Assembly: GCF_000342045.1 (NCBI RefSeq)
Contig: NZ_AONQ01000016.1
Location: forward strand, 1 to 64,000
Length of the DNA stretch: 64,000 nucleotides
Direction: 5' to 3'
Origin: Paramagnetospirillum caucaseum
GTDB lineage: Bacteria; Pseudomonadota; Alphaproteobacteria; Rhodospirillales; Magnetospirillaceae
Shown here in pieces: positions 29,019-37,754 of the stretch; within the stretch, counting starts at the first letter, position 1, and every line of letters starts with the position of its first letter. The notes under the pieces are model-generated. The model had not been told where the DNA came from, searched no databases, and saw only the letters and a list, made by a program, of their open reading frames with translations. The translations under genes and the position numbers were made by a program.

Positions 29019-30935
29019 TTAGCGGATTTTCCCATTGCCCGCCATATCCGGCTGACAGTGGATCTTGAACACATGCAATGGGATGGTGGCTCCCATCCCG
29101 CCCAGGGTGCGTGATTCGATCAGCCGCCCGTCCAGCACCGTCACCGTTTCGGCCAGCCCGAGAGCTCTCAGCTGGTCCATCCGCTTTTTCAGGACAGAGG
29201 CATCGGACCCGTCACCGAGGCGGCCACCGACGGCCAACACATGGGTTCCGCCGGCCCGGCACAGTCCAGCGAGAAAACGCCGGATCTCGTCACCGGCGGG
29301 ACTGAGGTCGACCAGGGCCTGATTAGTGGGGTGGGCGTTGTAATAGGGCACGGTGAGCAGATAGTTGAGGAAGCGCGAATCGTGGATCACTCGCGCCTCA
29401 CTCCCCAGATTGGTGTTGATCCAACGCACGGCGTCGTAATAGGAGACCGATTGTGCAAGCCGTTGGTCGCGGGAAGCCCCCTTCCACAGGTCGCGGGCGA
29501 AGCGTTGGGCATAGATTGCTTGTCCGGCCAGTTGCAGGCCGATGGCCAGGATGAAGGCTGCAATTATCGCCTGGCGCGCCGGGCGATTGCGGGTCAGCCG
29601 TTCGGCCGCCACCGAGGCGGCCAGCAGCAGTACCGGCAGAATCGGCAGGAAATGGCGAATCCGTTGGGAGGCGCCCAGGAAGAACCACAGGCCGCCGAAC
29701 ACCAGCGCCACGGCCAGCATGCGCCAGAGAATCCGGGCCCCGGGCGTATCCCGCCTTGTCCACGCGGCCCCCAGCGCCAGGGGCAACAGTGCCATGGGCA
29801 GGGCGCCCAGGCCGACTCTCGCCGAATCCAGGGCAGGTGGTGGCGTGAAGGTGGCCAGGAAGGGATAGACCAGCAAGGACCAGGGTGTGCGCGAAAGGGC
29901 CAGTTCCCCCTCGTTCCAGGTCCGCTTGTGCCAGGCATGGAACTCCAGGGGCCACACGGACGGGTCGGAAGGGGGCAGCCAGGGGCGGAGCGTCGGGAAC
30001 AGCGGGTCGCCCATATGGAGCCAGTTCCAGCCGTACCATTGGAAACCGGCCAGCAGGGCGGTCGCAGTGAAAACCAGGGCCAACCGCCAGCGCCATGCCG
30101 GCAACAGCAGAACGAGTCCTAGGGCTACGGCGAACAGCAACCCGGTATACTTGCTGGCGACGAAAAATCCAGCGGCCACCCCGGCGACGGCGGCGTGGCG
30201 CACGCAGCCCCGTTCCACGGCACGGGCGGCGGCCAGGGCACCGATGATCACCAGCAGTCCCAGCTTGACTTCCACCTGCCCGGATCCCGCGCCATAGATG
30301 GTGGCGGGCAGGGTGGCGAAGGCCAGGGCGGTCATGGCCGACCAGTTGCGGTTCAGCCAGATTCGGGCCAAAGCGTAAAGGACCAGGACCATGCCCGCCG
30401 ACAGGGTGGCGGCCCAGGCGGTCATCATGATCTCGCCGCCCAGGGTGAAGGCGGCGGTATAATGCATTTGAGTCAGGAGGGGAACGGCACCGTCGATGGC
30501 ACGGGCGACGAACACGATCCGCCCTGCTTGGGCGAAGTCGCGGGCCAGGGCAAAATGATAGGCCAGGGAATCGGCATCAGTCGGCGGGCTGATCGCTTCC
30601 AGCGCCAGCATGGCGGCAGATCCGGCTGCCGCGAGAATCAGCAGGGGATGCAACCTGCCGCCCTCGGTCAGGGACGGGGCGGAATCGGTTTGGCTTAGCA
30701 GCAGGCAGCCAACCATTCCAGCCAGCAATCCACCGGCAACCATTCCGGCATTCAGGTGGCCCGAGGTGCCGATCCAGAACATCAACCAGCCCCAGATCCC
30801 CTGACCCAGGGCGAAGGACCAAGCCAGCGCCTCGGCTTGGCGTAGGTTACGGATCAGTCCCAGCAGGCGAAGTGCGATGGCTCCCCAGCCCAGGCAGCCC
30901 GCCAGCAACAGGGGAAGGCCAAGGGCAGCGGTCAT
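29019..30935 (-). CDS. Polytopic membrane glycosyltransferase-like protein (GT-C type)
   Basis: This 638-residue protein has about a dozen membrane segments and a soluble C-terminal domain (about residues 480-638). An early luminal loop reads ISPPTDADSLAYHFALARDF, with acidic residues in the position where ArnT/PMT-type GT-C enzymes keep their catalytic aspartate. Such proteins transfer a sugar from a polyprenyl-phosphate donor on the periplasmic side. The gene starts 2 nt after the GT2 stop; a GTG at 30941 would overlap that stop by 4 nt but is closer to the GGCGGG site. It resembles the gene at 33794-35719. Confidence 0.72.
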   Translation of the reverse strand: MTAALGLPLLLAGCLGWGAIALRLLGLIRNLRQAEALAWSFALGQGIWGWLMFWIGTSGHLNAGMVAGGLLAGMVGCLLLSQTDSAPSLTEGGRLHPLLILAAAGSAAMLALEAISPPTDADSLAYHFALARDFAQAGRIVFVARAIDGAVPLLTQMHYTAAFTLGGEIMMTAWAATLSAGMVLVLYALARIWLNRNWSAMTALAFATLPATIYGAGSGQVEVKLGLLVIIGALAAARAVERGCVRHAAVAGVAAGFFVASKYTGLLFAVALGLVLLLPAWRWRLALVFTATALLAGFQWYGWNWLHMGDPLFPTLRPWLPPSDPSVWPLEFHAWHKRTWNEGELALSRTPWSLLVYPFLATFTPPPALDSARVGLGALPMALLPLALGAAWTRRDTPGARILWRMLAVALVFGGLWFFLGASQRIRHFLPILPVLLLAASVAAERLTRNRPARQAIIAAFILAIGLQLAGQAIYAQRFARDLWKGASRDQRLAQSVSYYDAVRWINTNLGSEARVIHDSRFLNYLLTVPYYNAHPTNQALVDLSPAGDEIRRFLAGLCRAGGTHVLAVGGRLGDGSDASVLKKRMDQLRALGLAETVTVLDGRLIESRTLGGMGATIPLHVFKIHCQPDMAGNGKIR

Positions 30936-30937
30936 GC

Positions 30938-31906
30938 TCACTGTCCCGCCAAGGTCAGAAGCCGTGCGGCCATGGTGTCGAACTGGACGAGATAGCCGAG
31001 GAAAACCCCCACGACCCAGAACCACAGGGCCATGGCCGATGTGTGGGGAAAGGCGGCGAAGGTCTCGGGGATCAATCGGCTGGCGGCACCCAGCGCCGCC
31101 CAGGGGCGTTTTTGTCCGCGCAGGGCGTTGGCTGCCTCGTAATGGATCACCGCCAGCCGCTGGGCCGCCACCAGCCATGGGTGGACGGCGCGGCCCGTCA
31201 GGGCGCTCCGGTTACGCTCCAGCACCGCCAGGGAGCACCGGCGGCGACGCTCCACGTTGGCGGTGATGCCCTGGGGATTGCTGTGATAGCGGGTCAGCGC
31301 CCCGGCAAAGACCGTGAAGCTCCCCTTGGCCGCCAGACGCAGCCATAGGTCGTAATCCTGGGCGGCCCGCAGGGAGATTTCGAACCCGCCTGCCGCCACC
31401 ACCGCGTCACGGCGCGCCACCACCGTCGAGGTGGCGACGAATCCGCGCAGGAACAGGGCAGAGAAAGGATCGGCGGCGGCCCGGAAATGGCGGGCGCAGT
31501 CGAACACCACGCTGCTTCCATCCGGTGACAGCACTTCCATGTCATGGGAGGCGAACAGCAGCTCGGTTGCCTCGAGATGGGACAGGCTGGCAGCCAGCTT
31601 GCCCGGCAGCCACTCGTCATCGGCGTCGAGAAAGGCCAGCCAGCACCCCTCGGCCTGGGCAATGGCGGCATTGCGGGCGGCACCCGCGCCGGCATTGTCC
31701 TGGCGCAGCACGCTCAGCCGGGTATCGCCGAACAGCGGGCGGCAGGCTTCGGCGGCCTCGAAGGTGGCGTCGTCCGAGCCGTCATCGACGACGATGACCT
31801 GCCGGGGGAGGCGTGTCTGGGCCGCGATGGAGGCCAGGGCGCGACCGATGGTGCCGGCATTGCGGTAGGCGGGAATGATGACGCTGACGTCGGTGGTCTC
31901 AGCCAT
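30938..31906 (-). CDS. Glycosyltransferase family 2
   Basis: The 322-residue protein has an intact GT-A core. SVIIPAYRNAGTIGRAL is at the N-terminus, VIVVDDGSDDATF (DDGSDD near residues 40-45) binds the nucleotide, and FLDADDEW carries the metal-binding DxD. A C-terminal hydrophobic stretch (ALWFWVVGVFLGYLVQF) suggests membrane association. It would add one sugar to a lipid-linked repeat unit on the cytoplasmic side. The ATG at 31906 overlaps the asnB stop by 8 nt; a longer in-frame start exists inside asnB and was rejected. Confidence 0.9.
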   Translation of the reverse strand: MAETTDVSVIIPAYRNAGTIGRALASIAAQTRLPRQVIVVDDGSDDATFEAAEACRPLFGDTRLSVLRQDNAGAGAARNAAIAQAEGCWLAFLDADDEWLPGKLAASLSHLEATELLFASHDMEVLSPDGSSVVFDCARHFRAAADPFSALFLRGFVATSTVVARRDAVVAAGGFEISLRAAQDYDLWLRLAAKGSFTVFAGALTRYHSNPQGITANVERRRRCSLAVLERNRSALTGRAVHPWLVAAQRLAVIHYEAANALRGQKRPWAALGAASRLIPETFAAFPHTSAMALWFWVVGVFLGYLVQFDTMAARLLTLAGQ

Positions 31907-33791
31907 CGACGAAAGCCTCCAGACCGCCCTGGGGGGCAGCGGCAAGGCGGTTTTCGCCATGGATGAGGATGGTCAGCTCCAGCATCAGCAAAGCATAGAC
32001 CCGGTGGGCATGGCGGGAGGGGTCGGCCAGCAGCCGCTGAATGCCGGCGGCACTCCACCAGCCACGCTCCAGCGCCCGGCGCGAGGTCAGCAGGCGCCGG
32101 GCCGGTTCCGCCAGTCCGGCCCGCAGCCAGCTCGGCACCGGTGAGGCGAAACCCTGCTTGGGCGCGTCCAGGATTTCCGGCGGCAGGAAGGGCGCGGCCA
32201 TGGCGCGCTCCAGTCCCTTCTGGCGTCCGCCCGGAGTCCGGATGTCCGGCGGCACAGCCAGGGCGGCCTCCACCAGCCGGTGGTCGAGGAAGGGAACCCG
32301 GCCCTCGACACTGGCGGCCATGCTGGTGCGGTCCAGCAGGGTCAGCAGGTCCTCGGGCAGGTAGGTCATCAGGTCGGCGTACAGCATGCCGGACTGGCGC
32401 GGGCCGTGGAAATTGCCGAAATGGGCGGCCTGGGCGGGTGGCGGCGGGACCATGCGATTGCCGACCAGGGCGCGGATGGGCGGCGGAAACAAGGTGGAAT
32501 GGTCGTGGAGATAGGCGCCGGGATCGCCGGCGAATTTCTCCGACCGCGCCAGGCGCCAGGCGGTCATGGGGTCGATCAGCCCGGCCAGCGGCTCGGCCAG
32601 GCCTCGGCGCAGGACTTGGGGCAGCCGCAGATAGCGGGCCTCGACCGGCAGCTGGAAGTAACGGCCATAGCCGGCGAACAGCTCGTCGCCGCCGGTGCCG
32701 TTCAGGGCCACCCGCACCTCGTGCCCCAGCACGTCCTCGATCAGCTGGTTGGGCAGCAGGCTGGCGTCGGAGAGTGGCTCGTCGCAGGCCCAGGCCAGCC
32801 GGGGCAGGTGGGCGGCCACGTCCGTCATGGACAGGTCGAAGCAGGTATGGCGGGTGCCGTAGCGCGCCGCCACCAGCGCGGCCAGCGGGCTCTCATCCGC
32901 CGGGGCGCCCTGGAAGCGGACGGTGTAGGTGTTGAGCGGACGGTCCAGCCGCCGCGCCGCCAGGGCCACCAGAAGGCCGGAATCGATTCCGCCGGACAGC
33001 AGGGCGCCCAGCGGCACGTCCGAACGCAATTGCAGCCCGACGGCATCATCGAGCAAGGCGGTCAGGTGTTCACGGATGGCATCCGCCCCGTCCGGCAGGT
33101 CCGCTGCGGGAGCGGGACGCCAATAACGCTCCAGCCGGAGGGCGCCATCGGCCTCCACGGTCAGGCGATGGCCGGGGGGCAGCTTGTGGATGCCCTGCCA
33201 CAAGGTGTCCGGGGCGGGCACCCAGCCATGGGCGAGATAGCTGGAAACGGCAACCTCGCACACCCGTGGCTCGACCAGGCCGGAAGCGAACAGCGCCTTG
33301 ACCTCGGAGGCGAACACGATGCCGCCGCCCGCCAGACGGCTCCAATAGAGCGGCTTGATGCCTAAGCGGTCGCGCACCAGCACCAGCCGGTGCGGTTCGG
33401 GCTCGTAGAGGGCAAGGGCGTACATGCCGTTGAGGGCGTGGACAAAATCCGCACCCAGGGAATCGGCCAGGGGCAGGACCGGCTCCATGTCGCCCTTGGT
33501 CTGGAAGGCGTAACCGGCGCAGTCCGGGCGGCGGCGCAGTTCCTGGTAATTGTAGATCTCGCCGTTGCCCATCAGGACCCGACGCCCGCCGGCCTCGACG
33601 ATGGGCTGGCCGCCCGTGTCCAGATCGATGATGGCCAGGCGGGCGAAGCCGCACTGGTAACGGCGGTCAGGCGAGGTCCAGGTGCCGGTGCCGTCGGGAC
33701 CGCGATGGCGCATGGCCGTCAGCATGGCGGCAATATCCGCGTCACGGGGGGCAGTCTCGCGGGGCAGGAACAGTCCGGCCAGTCCGCACAT
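31899..33791 (-). CDS. asnB: Asparagine synthase (glutamine-hydrolysing)
   Basis: This 630-residue AsnB begins MCGLAGLF, so Cys2 is the glutaminase nucleophile. It has the RHRGPDG box of the N-terminal amidotransferase domain and SGGIDSGLLVALA as the PP-loop of the C-terminal synthetase domain. AsnB copies inside O-antigen and capsule loci often amidate a uronic acid or another sugar carboxylate rather than aspartate, and that role is plausible here. It sits 2 nt downstream of a GT-C gene and overlaps the following GT2. Confidence 0.92.
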   Translation of the reverse strand: MCGLAGLFLPRETAPRDADIAAMLTAMRHRGPDGTGTWTSPDRRYQCGFARLAIIDLDTGGQPIVEAGGRRVLMGNGEIYNYQELRRRPDCAGYAFQTKGDMEPVLPLADSLGADFVHALNGMYALALYEPEPHRLVLVRDRLGIKPLYWSRLAGGGIVFASEVKALFASGLVEPRVCEVAVSSYLAHGWVPAPDTLWQGIHKLPPGHRLTVEADGALRLERYWRPAPAADLPDGADAIREHLTALLDDAVGLQLRSDVPLGALLSGGIDSGLLVALAARRLDRPLNTYTVRFQGAPADESPLAALVAARYGTRHTCFDLSMTDVAAHLPRLAWACDEPLSDASLLPNQLIEDVLGHEVRVALNGTGGDELFAGYGRYFQLPVEARYLRLPQVLRRGLAEPLAGLIDPMTAWRLARSEKFAGDPGAYLHDHSTLFPPPIRALVGNRMVPPPPAQAAHFGNFHGPRQSGMLYADLMTYLPEDLLTLLDRTSMAASVEGRVPFLDHRLVEAALAVPPDIRTPGGRQKGLERAMAAPFLPPEILDAPKQGFASPVPSWLRAGLAEPARRLLTSRRALERGWWSAAGIQRLLADPSRHAHRVYALLMLELTILIHGENRLAAAPQGGLEAFVDG

Positions 33792-33793
33792 GA

Positions 33794-35719
33794 TCAGCCT
33801 CCCGCACGCAAACGGCGGCGCAGGGCCTCGCGGATTTCCACCCCGTCGTAGACATCGGCGAATTTGTCGGAAAACAGGGGCTGTACACTGTCGAGAGCCG
33901 GAACGATATGCTTCGCGATGCGGTCACCCGAGAGAACGGCCGTCCGCATTTCCGCGCGGGCGTCGGCATTGCGTCGGTTCTCGAAGCGTGATTGCACGAT
34001 GACATAGCGGATGTCGGCCTCGTCCAGCTTGGCCAGGAACTCCGCCGTCGAATAGGTGGGTAGCTTCCCGGTCATCCAGGCCTTTTCCTCGCCCGGCAGC
34101 CAGATCACCGCCGAGGTCGTCGGGCAGGTGGCGAAATGCGGCTGCAGCATGCTGAGATAGCGTTGGCCCGGCTGCAGACGCTCGGTCAGATATTTGCAGG
34201 CCAGGTAGTGGCTGCCGTCCATGGTCGGGGTCGTGGTCAGATAGGTCTCGACGCTTTGCAAGCCGAGGGCCACCGGCAGTCGAAGCACGGTATAGATGCC
34301 GACGAACATGGACTGGGTGGCCGCCAGGACCAGGAAGAGGGTCGCCAGTCCCAGACGGAGGGGACGCGACGCTCCCGCCTCTTCCCACAGTGACGCGGCG
34401 CCCAGGGCGGCCAGGCCGGCCAGCAGCGGGAACAGTGGCGCCAGAAACCGCACCTGCTGGGAAATCAGGTGGAACCAGCCAAGGTAGAAGCCCAGCGCGA
34501 CCGCCACGGCCGGAACGACATCGCGCGCCCGACGGCGCCCCAGAAAGGCGAAGGGAACCAGGGCCAGGAGGTAGGGGGCGCCGAGAATGACACCGTCGAA
34601 ATTCCGGAGGGGATCAACGGAGAACGCCCAGGGTGCCTCCAGGTGGGACAGCAGATCACGTCCGACGCCGTACTGCTCCCTGGCGTCTTCCATGAAGGCG
34701 GGGCCCCCTTTGTTGAAGACGGGATTGAGCAGGGGAAACAGCGGGTTGCCGGTCATGGCCAGATTGCGCGCCAGATGCGGGACGAAGATCGCCAGCGTCA
34801 CCAGAGGCCCGGTCAGCCAAGGGCCGATCTTCATCCGTCGCCGGAACAGATCCCAGAGCATGATGGGAGCAAAGGCACCTGCATAGAGCAGGGATGTGTA
34901 TTTGACGTGGAAGGCTCCGGCCAGCATCAGGCCGAACAGGCAGGCCAGGCCGTAACCGCCTTGGCGGCGAAGCAGCATGTAGGCCAGCAGCGCACCGCCG
35001 CAATACAAGGCTTGGGCCACTTCGACCTCAAGCGTGGCCATCTCCCAGACGACGACGCGGACGCTAAGGAACATCAGGGCCGCGGCCAATGCCGTCTTCC
35101 GACCGCCGCCCAGCCGCCGGGCCAGGGCCGCCGTCATCATGGCGGCGCCCAACCCCAGCAGGCCGTGCATCATCTGAGCAGCGCCGGTGCCGGAAAAGAC
35201 CAGGGCGAAGCGCGCCAGATTCTCCACCAGGATGGGGAAAAAGTTCCGGTTGTGCCAACCCCAGGCGATCTCCATCCATCCCTTCGCCACGTCGTAAAGC
35301 GGGATGGACAGGTGGTACATCAAGCTGTCGTAGTCGTTGGGCGGTGCCAGACCCTGGAGCAGGGCTGACAGAGCGATGCCCAGGATCAGCACCCAGAGCA
35401 ATGCTTCGAACCGATGGCCTGCGGATCCCCTGACCGAGGCAGTGACAAGCCCGCGCCACGCAGCCCAGGGCATGGCCCGCAGACCCGGTATGGCCCCCAG
35501 GATGAAGGCACCCGCCACCAGCCCCATGCCCAGCGGGTCCAGCCGCCAATGCCCCACGGCGAAGACCGCCAGATGGAGGCCCAGCGCGGCCACGGCCAGG
35601 CCGAAAGCCAGGCGCTCCAGATCGTTCAGCACCGCGTCACGGTCGAGCTTCGTTACGACGGTCCAACCGCAACCGGTCAGGATGACGCCTACAGCAAGGA
35701 TGAAAAGGAATGCCGTCAT
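33794..35719 (-). CDS. Polytopic membrane glycosyltransferase-like protein (GT-C type)
   Basis: The 641-residue protein is a second large membrane protein of GT-C type, with about twelve hydrophobic segments and a soluble C-terminal domain. The early loop LAPPNDYDSLMYHLSIPLYD parallels PPTDADSLAYHFALA in the gene at 29019-30935, so the two are probably distant paralogues, with the acidic pair in the catalytic position. It is expected to use a polyprenyl-phosphate sugar in the periplasm. Its ATG overlaps the stop of the 48-residue gene by 4 nt (ATGA). Confidence 0.72.
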   Translation of the reverse strand: MTAFLFILAVGVILTGCGWTVVTKLDRDAVLNDLERLAFGLAVAALGLHLAVFAVGHWRLDPLGMGLVAGAFILGAIPGLRAMPWAAWRGLVTASVRGSAGHRFEALLWVLILGIALSALLQGLAPPNDYDSLMYHLSIPLYDVAKGWMEIAWGWHNRNFFPILVENLARFALVFSGTGAAQMMHGLLGLGAAMMTAALARRLGGGRKTALAAALMFLSVRVVVWEMATLEVEVAQALYCGGALLAYMLLRRQGGYGLACLFGLMLAGAFHVKYTSLLYAGAFAPIMLWDLFRRRMKIGPWLTGPLVTLAIFVPHLARNLAMTGNPLFPLLNPVFNKGGPAFMEDAREQYGVGRDLLSHLEAPWAFSVDPLRNFDGVILGAPYLLALVPFAFLGRRRARDVVPAVAVALGFYLGWFHLISQQVRFLAPLFPLLAGLAALGAASLWEEAGASRPLRLGLATLFLVLAATQSMFVGIYTVLRLPVALGLQSVETYLTTTPTMDGSHYLACKYLTERLQPGQRYLSMLQPHFATCPTTSAVIWLPGEEKAWMTGKLPTYSTAEFLAKLDEADIRYVIVQSRFENRRNADARAEMRTAVLSGDRIAKHIVPALDSVQPLFSDKFADVYDGVEIREALRRRLRAGG

Positions 35720-35862
35720 GGACCTATTCCTAAAAACCGGCCCATCACGGCGAGCTTGCCCACAAAATAAGATTGGGATTTGGCGAAGTAGGCAAGGTTC
35801 ACCGAGGCCATCCAGGCGATACCGGCCACGGCGATCCAGGAAGGTTTGTCATGATTTCTCAT
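35716..35862 (-). CDS. 48-residue single-pass membrane protein, unknown
   Basis: This short frame links two larger genes: its ATG overlaps the methyltransferase stop (ATGA at 35859-35862) and its TGA overlaps the next start (ATGA at 35716-35719). Such double 4-nt coupling is hard to explain by chance. The peptide starts MRNHDKPSW and has one hydrophobic helix (about residues 9-27, with Trp at both ends). A short basic/hydrophobic tail follows (VGKLAVMGRFLGIGP). I know no family for it. It may be a small partner of the GT-C protein encoded next to it. Confidence 0.7.
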   Translation of the reverse strand: MRNHDKPSWIAVAGIAWMASVNLAYFAKSQSYFVGKLAVMGRFLGIGP

Positions 35863-36536
35863 CGTTCCACGCACCAGACGTTGGTCATCACACCGTCCAC
35901 TGGCACCGAGGCCGAGGCCGAGGCCGGGTGGAGATAGCCGTAATGGCTGGTCCGCCGGGCGCCGGGGGTCAGGCGGCGCACCGTCTCCAGCGCTTCGGCG
36001 GAATTGATCAGGACATAGGGCAGGGTAGTGGAGGCGTAACGTTCATCCTTGCCGCCGAAATCCATGCGAAAGTACGAGCGGGCCTTGTCCTCGATGGTCG
36101 GGCCTTCCGTCTCGCGCAGATCCATCAGCAGACAGCCGGCGGTATGGGACCACGCCTGGGCAATGGTCCGGCGCCAGCCCTCGTGCAGATGCAGGATGCC
36201 GAGAACCAGGACTAAGTCGAAGGTTTCGTCGCCCAGGCAGGCCCAATCGGCGTCCTCGGTGATGGTCTGGAAGGTATGGCCGGGATGACGGGCGCGGGCG
36301 CGCTCGATCATGGCGGGATTGATGTCGATACCGGTATAGCGGAAGTCCTTCAGGTGCTCGGCCAGGACCGAGGCGAACCCGCCCTGGGCGCAGCCCACGT
36401 CCAGGACCCGCATCCCTTCCCGCATGCGGTCCTTGAGGAAGAACCACTCCGAGGCGTAGACCTGCCCCGTGTTGGACCGTTCCGTGTCGAAGAAGTCGAG
36501 AACCCCGTCAAGGCCCCAGGCATCGGCGTTGTTCAT
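35859..36536 (-). CDS. Class I SAM-dependent methyltransferase
   Basis: The 225-residue protein shows motif I RVLDVGCAQGGFASVLAEHL (about residues 39-58), YTGIDINPAMIERAR for motif II, and FDLVLVLGILHLHEGW for motif IV, so SAM binding is well supported. The acceptor is unknown. The C-terminus contains a GCC-GAG hexanucleotide repeat (near 35910-35930) encoding ASASAS, which could vary in length without changing frame. It overlaps both neighbours by 4 nt, so it belongs to a coupled string of genes. Confidence 0.85.
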   Translation of the reverse strand: MNNADAWGLDGVLDFFDTERSNTGQVYASEWFFLKDRMREGMRVLDVGCAQGGFASVLAEHLKDFRYTGIDINPAMIERARARHPGHTFQTITEDADWACLGDETFDLVLVLGILHLHEGWRRTIAQAWSHTAGCLLMDLRETEGPTIEDKARSYFRMDFGGKDERYASTTLPYVLINSAEALETVRRLTPGARRTSHYGYLHPASASASVPVDGVMTNVWCVER

Positions 36537-36787
36537 TCGTCCTCCCCGGCCTCTAATTCCCGCACCCGTCTGGCCGCCAGAGCATATTTCAGCGCCTCGA
36601 TCTCTACCAGACCCTCCAGGACGGCGATCCGCTCGACCGCCTCCACTCCGCGAGCCGCCTCTATCACCCGGATGGCGTAATCGGGCTTGAGACCCAGTTT
36701 GGCCAGCCGCCGCGCCAGGGTCAGGACCAGCCGGTCCTTGTCCGCCAGCATCGTTTCTGAATCGATATGATCATAGGGATTGCTCAT
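36533..36787 (-). CDS. 84-residue hypothetical protein
   Basis: This small acidic, helical protein (MSNPYDHIDSETMLADKDRL...) has a charged, heptad-like C-terminal half (RIAVLEGLVEIEALKYALAARRVRELE) that could form a coiled coil. No family is recognised. Evidence for translation is its tight packing: 1-nt TGATG overlap with the dehydrogenase upstream and ATGA overlap with the methyltransferase downstream. It may act as a subunit or chaperone for one of these. Confidence 0.72.
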   Translation of the reverse strand: MSNPYDHIDSETMLADKDRLVLTLARRLAKLGLKPDYAIRVIEAARGVEAVERIAVLEGLVEIEALKYALAARRVRELEAGEDE

Positions 36788-37740
36788 CAGCCTTGACCCG
36801 CGAAATCCAGGGGGTCGCGTCCGGCGTCCAGGCCGGCGATGGCGGCGCGGCCCATGGCCAGCACAGCCTCCTCGGCGGAACCGCCGATATGGGGGAGCGC
36901 CAGCATGTTGGGCAGGCGAAGGAGTTCGAGGTCGGTGGGTGGCTCCTCGGCGAAGACGTCGAAGGCGGCCCCGGCCAGATGGCCGCTCATCAGCAGGTGC
37001 TTGAGGGCGACCTCGTCGACCAATCCACCACGGGCCAGATTCAGCAAAATCGCCCCCTCACGCATGGACGCCAGCTTTTCCGCCGTCATCATCCCTCGGG
37101 TCGAGGCATCGAGCGGCAGGTGCAGGGTGACGATATCGGCGCGGGCCAGCAACTCGCCGAGGCTCACCGGTCGCACCCCGTGGGCGGCGTAGAAGTCCGG
37201 GAAATCCTTGATGTCATGGGCCAGCACCGTGCAGCCGAAGGCGCGCAGCAAGATAGCGAGGTCCTTGCCCACATGGCCGCAGCCGACGATGCCCACCACT
37301 CTTTCCGACAATTGCCGACCCATCAGCTGGCGCCACTGGCCGCCTCGAACCAGGGTGTTGGCCTCGGGCACATGGCGCAGAAGGGCGATGGCGGCGCAGA
37401 TGGTCAGTTCGGCCACCGAACGGCGGTTGACGCCGCCGGTCCAGCCCAGGCGTTTGTCCAGCCGGCTCATGGCCGCCAGGTCGATCATGTCGAGGCCGAC
37501 GCCGTACTTGCCCACCACCTTCAGCCCGGGAAGGCGCGACAACACGCTCTCGTCGAGCTTTTCCAGGGCGGTGATGGCCTTGGCGTGACCGTCCAGGAAA
37601 GTCACCAGGGCGTCGCCGGACAGCGACAGCCCCGCATCATTGAACGTTACGATCTCGTATCGGCTCATCAGTTCCGCCCGCAGGACCGGATGGCGGGAGA
37701 ACGAGCGGGATGCCACGGCAACGCGGTCGGTGCGGTTCAT
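36787..37740 (-). CDS. D-isomer-specific 2-hydroxyacid dehydrogenase
   Basis: The 317-residue NAD-dependent enzyme has the Rossmann motif GIVGCGHVGKDLA (about residues 140-152). The catalytic triad is visible as LNLARGG (Arg), FAEEPP (Glu) and LPHIGG (His). The family interconverts D-2-hydroxy acids and 2-keto acids, for example phosphoglycerate dehydrogenases. In this locus it may work on a sugar-acid intermediate. The start at 37740 has a GGGGG site 5-10 nt upstream and matches family length; the longer open frame upstream overlaps the acyltransferase. Confidence 0.88.
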   Translation of the reverse strand: MNRTDRVAVASRSFSRHPVLRAELMSRYEIVTFNDAGLSLSGDALVTFLDGHAKAITALEKLDESVLSRLPGLKVVGKYGVGLDMIDLAAMSRLDKRLGWTGGVNRRSVAELTICAAIALLRHVPEANTLVRGGQWRQLMGRQLSERVVGIVGCGHVGKDLAILLRAFGCTVLAHDIKDFPDFYAAHGVRPVSLGELLARADIVTLHLPLDASTRGMMTAEKLASMREGAILLNLARGGLVDEVALKHLLMSGHLAGAAFDVFAEEPPTDLELLRLPNMLALPHIGGSAEEAVLAMGRAAIAGLDAGRDPLDFAGQG

Positions 37741-37754
37741 CAATCCCCCAGCCT

